From contig JIAB01000001.1 of the NCBI GenBank assembly GCA_000687975.1, forward strand, positions 2,890,001-2,954,000: a DNA stretch of 64,000 nt, read 5' to 3'. Each line of letters opens with the position of its first letter. The first letter of the stretch is position 1. This DNA comes from Lachnospiraceae bacterium AC2031. GTDB taxonomy: Bacteria > Bacillota > Clostridia > Lachnospirales > Lachnospiraceae. Below the pieces are notes generated by a model that saw only the letters and a list, made by a program, of their open reading frames with translations, ran no database searches and was not told where the DNA came from. Both the position numbers and the translations under genes were made by a program. This document shows positions 38,864 through 47,617 of the stretch, one piece after another.

Positions 38864-41800
38864 ATGACGGGTAATAATCAGAAGAAGCATTCGACTTCTT
38901 TTTCTAAGCTTGCATTGGCTCTTGCCAATGACTATTCTTCAATCTATGTTATAGATTCGTCAGATGACAGTTATGTTGAGTATACTGCTGAGGGCGGTGA
39001 GAAGGCGCTTGTAGTCAGGTCCAGGGGAGATAATTTCTTTGTGGACTTGAAGAAGAATTGCCGTGAATTAGTTTGGCCTGAAGATCAAGAAACATTCCTA
39101 AAAGAATTAAAAAAAGAACGTGTCGTAGAGAAGCTTGAGAAGGGTGTCTCTTTTGGTCTTAGATATAGACTGAATATTGATGGAGTACCAGTTCATTACT
39201 TTCTTAAGACTATCAGAGAAGACTCTAACGATATAATTATTGGCGTTCAGAATATTGATGAACAGGTGAAGATTTATCAAAAGGATAAAGATGATCTAAA
39301 AACTTATTCTGAGATTGCTAAATCTTTAGCTGGAATGTATGAGGCTATTTATTATATTGATATTAATACAGGTCATTATATAGAGTATTACTCTAGTCAG
39401 AGTTATTCTGAACTAGGTATTGATTCTGGTGGTGAAAACTTCTTTGAAAAGGTTAAGCATGATATTCAGGTTCATATTTTTGAGGAAGATCGAGAGATGC
39501 TTGTTCAAAATTTGGACAGGGATTTTCTGCTTGCCAGACTGGAAGAAAAGGATACTTATTCTATCGTATACAGGCAGTTTATTGATGGAAAGATGCAGTA
39601 TCTGAATATACTAGTTTTTAAACAGGAAAATGAAGATGATCATATTGTTATCGGTGTCCGTAATATAAATGAGCAAAAGGTGAAAGAGGCTGATTCTCTT
39701 GTTTATGGTCATATTGCAGGATCTCTGGCTAGTAGATATGAGGTTATATATTATATCGATATTGATTCCAATGAGTATACTCAATATAACGCTGGAGATA
39801 TGTATGGAAAGCTTGTAACAACTAAGAAGGGACAGGATTTCTTTAATGATACTGTGGAGGCTATAGAAAAGACTGTCCATGATGACGATAAAGATAGAAT
39901 ACTTACTGTTATGGAAAAGAACCATCTTCTGGACATTATGGCCCAGGAAGGTGCATTAGCTATTACTTATCGACAAGTAATAGATGGACAGTCCCGGTAT
40001 TTATCGATGCTCGTAGTAAGACCTAAGAATGATGAGAAGCATCTTGTTATGGGTATAACTAATATTGATGCTCAGATAAAAAGAGAACAATATATAAAAT
40101 CTGAAAGTCAGACCTTAAGTGAGATATCTATGGAACTGACTGAAAGATATGAAGTTATCTATCTTGTTAATATAAAGACAGATGAATATATGGAATATAG
40201 TTCTAGCGATAGATATTCCAGACTAAAGATAGATAAAAAGGGTGAAAACTTCTTCGAGGAAACCCAGAAGAATATGAAGACAGATATCTATAGCGAAGAT
40301 TATAAAATGATGTCGATCGCAATGGATAAGGATTTTCTTATGGAGAGTCTTAAAGAGTCGGGAAAGTTTATTATAAATTATCGGCTTATTCTGGATGGAC
40401 GTCCTCAGTATGTTACGCTTTTTGCTGTTAGGCCAAAGAAGGATAAAGAACATATTATAATCGCGGTTGCTAATATTGATTCGACAAGGAGAAGAGAACT
40501 TCTTTTTGAAGATGCAATGGGCGCTGAGATGGATATGGCAAATCATGATCCTCTTACTGGACTAAAGAATAAGCGTGCGTATGCTCAGGCTGAGATGATT
40601 CTTGATGATAGTATATCTGAAGATGATAAGAAGGGATTCGCCATCCTTATTGCTGATATAAATGGACTGAAAGAAATAAATGAGACTCAGGGAATAAAGA
40701 TTGGGGATTCTATAATACAAGAGGTAAGTAAGATACTTACCGATATATTTAGCAACAGTAAGGTCTTTAGAATTGGAGCGGATGTATTTGCTGTTATTAT
40801 AGAGGGCGAAGATTATAAAGCAAGAGATGTGCTTGCACAAAAACTTGAAGATATTCAGGCTGAAAAACAGGAGATGGGACTTCCAACTATTTCATATGGT
40901 ATGGCAGATTACAGTCCAATGTTGGATATTAAAGTTCAGGATGTTTATAACAGAGCTGAACAGGTTATGCTTTCAAAAAGACAGCTTGATCAGGAAACAG
41001 ATGATAAGGATGTTATACAAAGACTTGGAGAATATGAGAAGGATATAAAGTACTTCCGCTTGTTTGAAGATCTTATTTCATCTATGGCAGAAATACATAT
41101 GCCTGATATAAGTCGTATAGAGAAGAATCTTATAGAAATATCTTCGATGTATCGACTTTCGAAAGCAGTTACCAGAGTATATCGTTCTGCATTGGAAGAA
41201 AAGAAGGGGGCTGGAGAAACATTAAGTTGTTATGATACTGGTATTGAGGGAGATGAGATTCTTTCATATAGAGTTGAAACTAAAGTTGGTAATATAGTTG
41301 AGATGAAGGTATATATGTCTAAGGATGAGATACCTCTTAATGATACTGAAAAAGAGCGTGTAAATCTTGTGATGAGGACGGTTGTCAACTACATTAGTAG
41401 AAATCGACTTAGGGATATGGTCGAAGACCTTACATATTCAGATACCGAAGGATTTAGAAATCAAAGATATATGCAACGCTATATGGTAGAGAATGCAAGA
41501 GACCTGAGTGATAAGGCTGCATTTAAATACAATCTAAAACATTTTTCTCTTGTTAACAGTGAGGTTGGAAGAGAACTTGGTGATGTAGTAATGAGACGTC
41601 ACTTTGAACAGCTGGAATCTATAATTGGTGATAGAGGAACAGTTAGTCGTCTTGGTGGTGATAACTTCATTGGTATCTGTGGTAAAGAACAGTTAGGACA
41701 GGTACTAACGTATCTTACTGAAGCTAATGTTATATATGATACACGTGAAGGTAAAAACCTTAATATTTCTGCAAGTGTTGGTGTATTTCGAATCCCAGAA

Positions 41801-42709
41801 GATTATGATGCTAAACATATTGGTGAGATTATGGAAAAAATCAACATCGCCTTCAGTGCTGCACAGAACGGTGGTAAGGAAAGCATAGTATTCTTTGATG
41901 GAAAGCTTGTGAAAAACAAAGAAGGTTCTATGAAAGTACAGCAGAGGTTCCCAGAAGCTCTTCGCAATGAGGAGTTCAAGGTATATTATCAGCCTAAGGT
42001 TGATATTAGAACTGGGAAGATTGTGGGAGCGGAGGCACTCTGTCGTTGGTTTCATAAAGGAAAGATGGTAAGTCCAGGGGAATTCATACCTGCTCTTGAG
42101 GAAACAAATGATATCTGCAAATTGGATTTCTATATGCTTGATCATGTCTGTAGGGATATAAGAAAGTGGATGGATGAAGGACGTAAGATAGTAAGAGTTT
42201 CTGTAAATCTATCGCGTAAGCATATGCTTAATGTAAATCTGGTAGATAATTTATTAAAGATTATAGACAGACATAATATTCCACATAGCAGTATTGAGAT
42301 AGAGCTTACTGAGACTACATCAGATGTTGGATTTGGTGATCTGAAGAGAGTTGTAACAGGTCTTCAGAGTGTTGGAATATATACTTCAGTTGATGATTTT
42401 GGAGTAGGTTATTCATCTCTGAATCTGATCAGAGAGCTTCCTTGGAATGTTATCAAGGTTGATAAGAGCTTCCTTCCAGTTGGAGATGCCGTTATGGATG
42501 ATGTGACTAAGATCATGTTTAGACATGTTATCCTGATGACAACTGAGATGGGAATTGAGTGTATAGTAGAGGGTGTCGAGACTGAGAAACAGCTTGCTAT
42601 TCTTCGGGAGAATAATTGTAACTATGCTCAGGGCTTCTTATATGACAGACCTCTTCCTAAAGAAGATTTTGAGGCGAGGTTATCTGAAGGAGCATACGCA
42701 GTCTACTAA
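38864..42709 (+). CDS. Cyclic-di-GMP phosphodiesterase with four PAS-like repeats, two degenerate GGDEF domains and EAL
   Basis: The 1281-residue cytosolic protein begins with four related PAS-like sensor repeats of about 125 residues (near 10-128, 142-265, 275-400, 410-540). Each has a YEVIYYIDI-type start, a GENFFE-type middle and an ITNIDAQ-type end. A first GGDEF-like domain has GADVF at 638-642, and a second has GGDNF at 931-935, so both are probably catalytically dead. The C-terminal EAL domain is intact: EAL at 1057-1059, SVNLSRKH, IELTET, VDDFGVGYSSL and VIKVDKSF. Hydrolysis of cyclic-di-GMP under multiple sensory inputs is predicted. A TATAAT at 38807-38812 is a likely -10. No membrane helix or signal peptide is seen. 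Confidence 0.9.
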   Translation: MTGNNQKKHSTSFSKLALALANDYSSIYVIDSSDDSYVEYTAEGGEKALVVRSRGDNFFVDLKKNCRELVWPEDQETFLKELKKERVVEKLEKGVSFGLRYRLNIDGVPVHYFLKTIREDSNDIIIGVQNIDEQVKIYQKDKDDLKTYSEIAKSLAGMYEAIYYIDINTGHYIEYYSSQSYSELGIDSGGENFFEKVKHDIQVHIFEEDREMLVQNLDRDFLLARLEEKDTYSIVYRQFIDGKMQYLNILVFKQENEDDHIVIGVRNINEQKVKEADSLVYGHIAGSLASRYEVIYYIDIDSNEYTQYNAGDMYGKLVTTKKGQDFFNDTVEAIEKTVHDDDKDRILTVMEKNHLLDIMAQEGALAITYRQVIDGQSRYLSMLVVRPKNDEKHLVMGITNIDAQIKREQYIKSESQTLSEISMELTERYEVIYLVNIKTDEYMEYSSSDRYSRLKIDKKGENFFEETQKNMKTDIYSEDYKMMSIAMDKDFLMESLKESGKFIINYRLILDGRPQYVTLFAVRPKKDKEHIIIAVANIDSTRRRELLFEDAMGAEMDMANHDPLTGLKNKRAYAQAEMILDDSISEDDKKGFAILIADINGLKEINETQGIKIGDSIIQEVSKILTDIFSNSKVFRIGADVFAVIIEGEDYKARDVLAQKLEDIQAEKQEMGLPTISYGMADYSPMLDIKVQDVYNRAEQVMLSKRQLDQETDDKDVIQRLGEYEKDIKYFRLFEDLISSMAEIHMPDISRIEKNLIEISSMYRLSKAVTRVYRSALEEKKGAGETLSCYDTGIEGDEILSYRVETKVGNIVEMKVYMSKDEIPLNDTEKERVNLVMRTVVNYISRNRLRDMVEDLTYSDTEGFRNQRYMQRYMVENARDLSDKAAFKYNLKHFSLVNSEVGRELGDVVMRRHFEQLESIIGDRGTVSRLGGDNFIGICGKEQLGQVLTYLTEANVIYDTREGKNLNISASVGVFRIPEDYDAKHIGEIMEKINIAFSAAQNGGKESIVFFDGKLVKNKEGSMKVQQRFPEALRNEEFKVYYQPKVDIRTGKIVGAEALCRWFHKGKMVSPGEFIPALEETNDICKLDFYMLDHVCRDIRKWMDEGRKIVRVSVNLSRKHMLNVNLVDNLLKIIDRHNIPHSSIEIELTETTSDVGFGDLKRVVTGLQSVGIYTSVDDFGVGYSSLNLIRELPWNVIKVDKSFLPVGDAVMDDVTKIMFRHVILMTTEMGIECIVEGVETEKQLAILRENNCNYAQGFLYDRPLPKEDFEARLSEGAYAVY

Positions 42710-42760
42710 ATCTTCGAAGAACTTGAGACAAATGTGTTTATGACGTAAAGGAGGGGTTTT

Positions 42761-42907
42761 ATGGCTACATTGATCAAATGTCCAAAGTGTGGATCTAATA
42801 GACTTGAACCTGTTAAGCAGGCTGATGGAATAGCTGGAAAGATGGGAATGACAGTTTTCCTCTGCTTAAATTGTGGAAAAGAATCTAAGATTAAGAATAA
42901 GAAATGA
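42761..42907 (+). CDS. Small zinc-ribbon protein (48 residues)
   Basis: A short ORF starts MATLIKCPKCGSNRLEP and ends with CLNCGKESKIKNKK. Two CxxC pairs about 26 residues apart form a zinc ribbon. AAAGGAGGGG lies about 8 bases before the ATG, a very strong ribosome site, and a bidirectional-looking terminator follows. It lies 51 bases after the EAL gene and may be cotranscribed with it. Function unknown; similar tiny ribbons occur as nucleic-acid-binding or adaptor proteins. Confidence 0.75.
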   Translation: MATLIKCPKCGSNRLEPVKQADGIAGKMGMTVFLCLNCGKESKIKNKK

Positions 42908-42925
42908 TCATATGACTACACGTGA

Positions 42926-42957
42926 GAAGAGCCCTGCATACTGGCAGGGCTCTTCTT
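42926..42957. terminator. Convergent terminator
   Basis: gaagagccctgc pairs perfectly with gcagggctcttc around a short loop, with T residues on the right. It lies between the plus-strand zinc-ribbon gene and the minus-strand GGDEF gene and may serve both. Confidence 0.9.
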
Positions 42958-42963
42958 TATATA

Positions 42964-44820
42964 CTATCTTTTTGAATGATGCTTTTTCTTTTCACGATAC
43001 ATATCTTTATCTGCTTCTTTCATACCTTCCAGGATACTGCGGTAGGAAGAAATCTCCGCCAGACCAACGCTGACACCAAAGCTATATTTTGTGAATCGGG
43101 ATGAGGCTTTATGAACTGCATCATAAAGTTTTTCTCTAAACTCGTTTATATCATCGCTTTCATTTTGAAGCAGGATAGTGGCACAGAATTCGTCGCCACC
43201 GATACGTGCTGCGAATTCATTTTCCTTGAGTACTTCTCTGATACAGTCGGCCACAGCTTTAATGGCTCTGTCTCCTTCGAAATGTCCATAGTTATCGTTA
43301 ATGGTTTTAAGACCGTCCACATCGATACTTGAAAATACAACTCTGAAGTTTTCTGGTTCAGTGGTTTCGTCGCCGTGTTCGGTTTCGTACAGTTCGCGGA
43401 TCCTGTTTTCAAAGCCTCGTCTATTGTATAGTCCGGTAAGTGGATCCTGCTGGTATAGCATTTTAATGTCTTCAAGCTCACCCTGAAGAGAGAGGAGCTC
43501 CAGTTTCTTAAGGGTATTACCAACCATTATAAGAAGCTGTGCAGTTACGACATCGAAGTATTGTGGGATGTCATCCTTGAGCTGTAATACAAAGTAGCCA
43601 TATAGTTCGTCCTGACAGTTGATCGGGAAGAAGACATTTGTATTTCCTTCTAATTGCTTATCACGAGCTTTTGATATTGGATATGGAGTAGATACCTCCA
43701 GATCCTTTGAAGGTGTTTCGAGAAGAGATACCTTCTTATATTCTTCAGCCTCGGCATATAGCTGGTTTTTTAGTATTGCATATATGTGGCTATATCTGTT
43801 GGTGTTTCTGAAAAGCTTAAGTGCGCGGCGGACACATTCGTTCATATCCAGTACGCTTCCAAACTGCATATTCATATGTACACACTGGACTGCATTGTTG
43901 TGCTCTTCGGTGATGATGTCGCGCATCATTTCGTAGTTTTGTACCAGAACGTCATTCAGGTTCATGCAGCCGCAACTAGAGCGGTAGATACATTTGCCTC
44001 TGATATGCTTCTTCTTTTTAAGACGAGTCAGATCAACATGATACTGTTCGATAATATCTATGGCAGCTCCACACATTTCTGTTACATCGAAATCTATAGT
44101 TGTGAGCATAGGGATGTTTTCACTGCTTTCAGGAACGTTATCAAGACCTGTGACTATTACATCCTCTGGACAGTGTATTCCCTGCTTTTTAAGGGAATCA
44201 ATAAGTGCTAGGGCCATATAATCATTGGAACAGATTATTGCTTCAGGAAGGCCTTTCTCTCTATTCATAAAGAACTCAGCGGTTTCATCACCCTGATTAT
44301 TCCAGTAGTTGCCATGGAAGATGTCTGTATCTTCATCAATGATAAGACCGGCTTCAAGCATGGCATCCATGTAGCCGGAGAGACGATTGGTTGTATCGTC
44401 AAGAGCAAAGGTTCCTGTGACAAAACCAATATCCTTACATTTGTGATCATATATTATATGCTTCGTCATGTTATACATTTCCTGACGATCATCAAAGACC
44501 ACGTTGTAGCAACCGTCTACAGAATTTCTTAGACATACAACAGGGCAGCTGGCGCCACGTAAATGTTTTCTAAGATCTAGATTGATATCGTAGTTATGCA
44601 TTGTATCATCAGCGGAAATGATTCCGTCATAGTTTCCAACATTAGAAAGACCAAAGACCTTCTTAAGTCCTTCAATGTGTAGATAATCCCCGTCTGGCAC
44701 TACAGTATTTGCAAAAATATCCAGCGTATATCTCCTTGTCCTAGATATTTTATGTAGCGCTGAGATAACTTCGTTCTCATACGACTGTGTGCAGTTTCCA
44801 ATAAAAAGAGCTAACCTCAT
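42964..44820 (-). CDS. LacI-type sugar-sensor domain fused to diguanylate cyclase
   Basis: The 618-residue protein begins directly with a LacI/GalR-type effector-binding fold (about 1-270: MRLALFIGNCTQSYENEVIS; GFVTGTFALDDTTNRLSGY; AIICSNDYMALALIDSLKKQ; VTGLDNVPESS). It lacks both a helix-turn-helix headpiece and a signal peptide. A linker and GAF-like region (about 290-440) lead to a GGDEF domain with DPLTGLYNRRGFENR and an intact RIGGDEF (GGDEF 541-545). It should make cyclic-di-GMP under control of a cytosolic sugar or metabolite. CAGGAGGTATT precedes the ATG. The galactoside operon is divergent, suggesting galactose-type ligands, but this is only inference from position. Confidence 0.88.
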   Translation of the reverse strand: MRLALFIGNCTQSYENEVISALHKISRTRRYTLDIFANTVVPDGDYLHIEGLKKVFGLSNVGNYDGIISADDTMHNYDINLDLRKHLRGASCPVVCLRNSVDGCYNVVFDDRQEMYNMTKHIIYDHKCKDIGFVTGTFALDDTTNRLSGYMDAMLEAGLIIDEDTDIFHGNYWNNQGDETAEFFMNREKGLPEAIICSNDYMALALIDSLKKQGIHCPEDVIVTGLDNVPESSENIPMLTTIDFDVTEMCGAAIDIIEQYHVDLTRLKKKKHIRGKCIYRSSCGCMNLNDVLVQNYEMMRDIITEEHNNAVQCVHMNMQFGSVLDMNECVRRALKLFRNTNRYSHIYAILKNQLYAEAEEYKKVSLLETPSKDLEVSTPYPISKARDKQLEGNTNVFFPINCQDELYGYFVLQLKDDIPQYFDVVTAQLLIMVGNTLKKLELLSLQGELEDIKMLYQQDPLTGLYNRRGFENRIRELYETEHGDETTEPENFRVVFSSIDVDGLKTINDNYGHFEGDRAIKAVADCIREVLKENEFAARIGGDEFCATILLQNESDDINEFREKLYDAVHKASSRFTKYSFGVSVGLAEISSYRSILEGMKEADKDMYREKKKHHSKR

Positions 44821-45056
44821 AATACCTCCTGAACTTTGGCAAAAAATACGTTTGCCAATAGGTGTTTCCCCACTTGCTCATGATAACATGAGAAGCGGTT
44901 TAATACTAGGTGTTAAATGCTAGAAATTTGACATATTCTGCGGTTTGTTGGGATGACAAGGAACGCTTAAATATGGTATATTTATATTGTGAAAGTTTGG
45001 TATGGGGGTACCTGATATTAAGTAAAAAATAAGTCGAGGAGGTACTAGGTTTACTA
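44821..45056. promoter_or_regulatory. Divergent control region between sensor-cyclase and galactoside operon
   Basis: The gap contains a perfect inverted repeat TTGGCAAA / TTTGCCAA (44836-44843 and 44851-44858) just upstream of the minus-strand gene. A second palindrome is ctcatg-ataa-catgag (44878-44893). A probable plus-strand -10 is TATATT (44987-44992), and AGGAGG (45037-45042) serves the beta-galactosidase gene, 14 bases from its ATG. The inverted repeats are candidate operators; no regulator for them is encoded adjacent. Confidence 0.45.
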
Positions 45057-47555
45057 ATGGGAGAAAGACTTTATATTAATAATGATTGGAAGTTTTCCAC
45101 GGATTATTCCGAGGATATGCTTAAGACGGTTTTTTCTGATAATGATATGGTGTCTGTTCGTTTGCCACATACGGTGAAGGAACTGCCATATCATTATTTT
45201 GATGAGAAAGATTATCAGATGGTGAGCGGTTACAGACGTATCCTGGATGCTCCAAAGGAGTGGGAGGAAAAGGCTGTTATCCTTACCTTTGAAGGCGTGG
45301 CTCATGATGCAACTGTATTTGTAAATGGTGTTCAGGTTGCTGAGCATCATAGTGGTTATACTGCATTTTCTGCGGATATAGCATCCAGTCTTAAGTTTGG
45401 AGAGTCAAATGTGATCACTGTTCGCTGTGATTCGAGAGAGAGCCTGAATGTGCCTCCATTTGGCTTTGTGATCGACTATATGACATATGGTGGAATTTAT
45501 CGTGATGTTTATATTGAGGTGAAGGAAAAGCAGCATATCGAGGATGTTTTTATCACAACAAAGCTTGCTGAGAAGTATGAGGCAGATGGAATAGAAAGAG
45601 TCGGATCATCTCAGATAACTTCTCAGATTAAGATTAAGGGACCAAGTGCTGGTCTTGCAATCAGACAGTATATACGTCCTTGTAAATGTAGTTTACATAA
45701 TTCTGGTGAATTTGCATCTGATAATGCAGAATATAAAGAGATATTAATGCAGGAGCTTGGAAATGATGAGAATATCATTTACGATCTTCCTGCAAGAACT
45801 GGCGATGTTGCACTTTGGGATGTAGATAATCCTGTAAGATATGAGGTAAAGACTGAACTGGTTAAGCTGCCAGACAGTGCTGATAAGGCTGCAAAGAAGG
45901 AATACGTAGTTTTGGATGAGAAGTCAGTTAAGATCGGATTCCGTAGAGCTCAGTTTAAGGTTAGTGGATTCTTCCTTAATGGACGTAGACTCAAGATAAG
46001 AGGACTTAATCGTCATCAGAGCTATCCATATGTAGGTTATGCTATGCCTCGTTCTATGCAGGAGAATGATGCTAAAATCTTAAAGTATGAGCTGGGACTT
46101 AATGCGGTTCGTACATCTCATTATCCTCAGAGTCAGTATTTTATAGATAAATGTGATGAGCTGGGACTTCTTGTATTCACTGAGATTCCTGGATGGCAGC
46201 ATATCGGTGATGCTGCATGGAAGGATCAGGCAGTAGTAAATGTTCGCGAGATGGTAACTCAGTATCGAAATCACCCATCTATTGTTCTTTGGGGCGTTCG
46301 TATTAATGAGTCAGTAGATGATGATGAATTCTACACAAGAACTAATGAACTGTGTCGTGAGCTTGATCCTAGTCGTCAGACAGGCGGCGTACGCTGCTAT
46401 AAGAAGGGCAGTATGCTGGAGGATGTCTACACATATAATGATTTCTCACACACAGGTGATAATAAGGGAGTAGAGAAGAAGTCGGATATTACTCCTAATA
46501 CAGATAAGCCTTATCTGGTAAGTGAATATAACGGACATATGTACCCAACGAAGGCATTTGACTGGGAGGAGCATCGCATGGAGCACATGTTACGACATGC
46601 ATGTGTTATAGACGAGGTGGCAAATCAGATCGATATAGCAGGTTCCTTTGGCTGGTGTATGTTTGATTACAATACACATAAAGATTTTGGAAGCGGAGAT
46701 AGGATCTGTTATCACGGAGTTATGGATATGTTCCGTAATCCTAAACTTGCTTCCTATGTATACAGTATTCAGCAGGAGGAGACTCCGGTTCTCCAGGTTA
46801 GCTCAAGTTTTGATATTGGTGAGCATCCTGGCAGCAACCGTGGAGAAGTATACATTCTCACAAATGCTGATAGTGTAAAAATGTATAAGAATGGACGTTT
46901 TATAAAGGAGTACACACAGGCTGATTCACCTTACAAGAATCTTCTTCATGGTCCTATAAAGATTGATGATTATATTGGCGATGCAATAGTTGAGGGAGAA
47001 CCATCCATGTCAGCTAAGCAGGCTGAGGATCTGAAGTGCCTTCTTAATGAGGTGGCTCGTGTTGGTCTCTATGGCATGTCAAAGAAAATGATGGCAAAGG
47101 CAGGATACGTAAGCGTTAAGTATCGTATGTCACTCACTGATGCAGTCGCATACTTCAATAAGTATGTTGGCGATTGGGGAAGTGAGTCAACTGTGTATAA
47201 GTTTGAAGCATATAAGAATGGCGAGATTGTAAAGGAACTGACAGTGGCACCTATGACAAGCCGCAAGCTTTCAGTTCAGGTTGATCATACAGAACTGAAG
47301 GAAGATAGTTCCTATGATGTTGCTGCAATTAGGATCATGGATAAGGACGAGAATGGAAATGTTCTTCCTTTCGCAAATGATCCTGTATGTCTATCAACAG
47401 TTGGTCCTATCGAGATAATCGGACCAAGCATCCTTTCACTGCAGGGCGGTATGGGTGGAACCTACGTTAAGACAACTGGAAAGACTGGTGAAGCAAAGCT
47501 TATCATCACTCCACAGTACGGAGGATCCACCACAGTAACCTTTACAGTTAGTTAA
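45057..47555 (+). CDS. Glycoside hydrolase family 2 beta-galactosidase
   Basis: The 832-residue GH2 enzyme has an N-terminal sugar-binding jelly roll (VRLPHTVKELPYHYFD; FEGVAHDATVFVNG; YGGIYRDVYIEV), an immunoglobulin-like domain, and a TIM barrel with LRTSHYPQ-like VRTSHYPQSQYF. The acid/base Glu is in WGVRINESVDDDEF, and the probable nucleophile is the Glu in YLVSEYNGHM. A C-terminal beta domain follows. No signal peptide is present, so it acts on imported substrate. A symporter and alpha-galactosidase follow, making galactosides the likely substrate; beta-glucuronidase specificity appears less likely. The ribosome site is unusually far (14 bases) from the ATG. Confidence 0.88.
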   Translation: MGERLYINNDWKFSTDYSEDMLKTVFSDNDMVSVRLPHTVKELPYHYFDEKDYQMVSGYRRILDAPKEWEEKAVILTFEGVAHDATVFVNGVQVAEHHSGYTAFSADIASSLKFGESNVITVRCDSRESLNVPPFGFVIDYMTYGGIYRDVYIEVKEKQHIEDVFITTKLAEKYEADGIERVGSSQITSQIKIKGPSAGLAIRQYIRPCKCSLHNSGEFASDNAEYKEILMQELGNDENIIYDLPARTGDVALWDVDNPVRYEVKTELVKLPDSADKAAKKEYVVLDEKSVKIGFRRAQFKVSGFFLNGRRLKIRGLNRHQSYPYVGYAMPRSMQENDAKILKYELGLNAVRTSHYPQSQYFIDKCDELGLLVFTEIPGWQHIGDAAWKDQAVVNVREMVTQYRNHPSIVLWGVRINESVDDDEFYTRTNELCRELDPSRQTGGVRCYKKGSMLEDVYTYNDFSHTGDNKGVEKKSDITPNTDKPYLVSEYNGHMYPTKAFDWEEHRMEHMLRHACVIDEVANQIDIAGSFGWCMFDYNTHKDFGSGDRICYHGVMDMFRNPKLASYVYSIQQEETPVLQVSSSFDIGEHPGSNRGEVYILTNADSVKMYKNGRFIKEYTQADSPYKNLLHGPIKIDDYIGDAIVEGEPSMSAKQAEDLKCLLNEVARVGLYGMSKKMMAKAGYVSVKYRMSLTDAVAYFNKYVGDWGSESTVYKFEAYKNGEIVKELTVAPMTSRKLSVQVDHTELKEDSSYDVAAIRIMDKDENGNVLPFANDPVCLSTVGPIEIIGPSILSLQGGMGGTYVKTTGKTGEAKLIITPQYGGSTTVTFTVS

Positions 47556-47563
47556 CATAATAT

Positions 47564-47596
47564 TGAGTCAAAAGGGCTTTGAGCCCATTTGACTCA
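47564..47596 (+). terminator. Stem-loop between beta-galactosidase and symporter genes
   Basis: tgagtcaaa pairs with tttgactca and gggct with agccc around a ttg loop. Only three T follow, so it more likely sets relative expression or protects the upstream message than ends transcription. Confidence 0.65.
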
Positions 47597-47617
47597 TTTA
47601 GAATAGGAGAGAAGAAT

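Noticed and set aside
44836-44893. Operator bound by the LacI-like protein encoded at 42964-44820
   Set aside because: That protein has the sugar-binding fold but no helix-turn-helix, so it cannot be the binder of the inverted repeats seen there.
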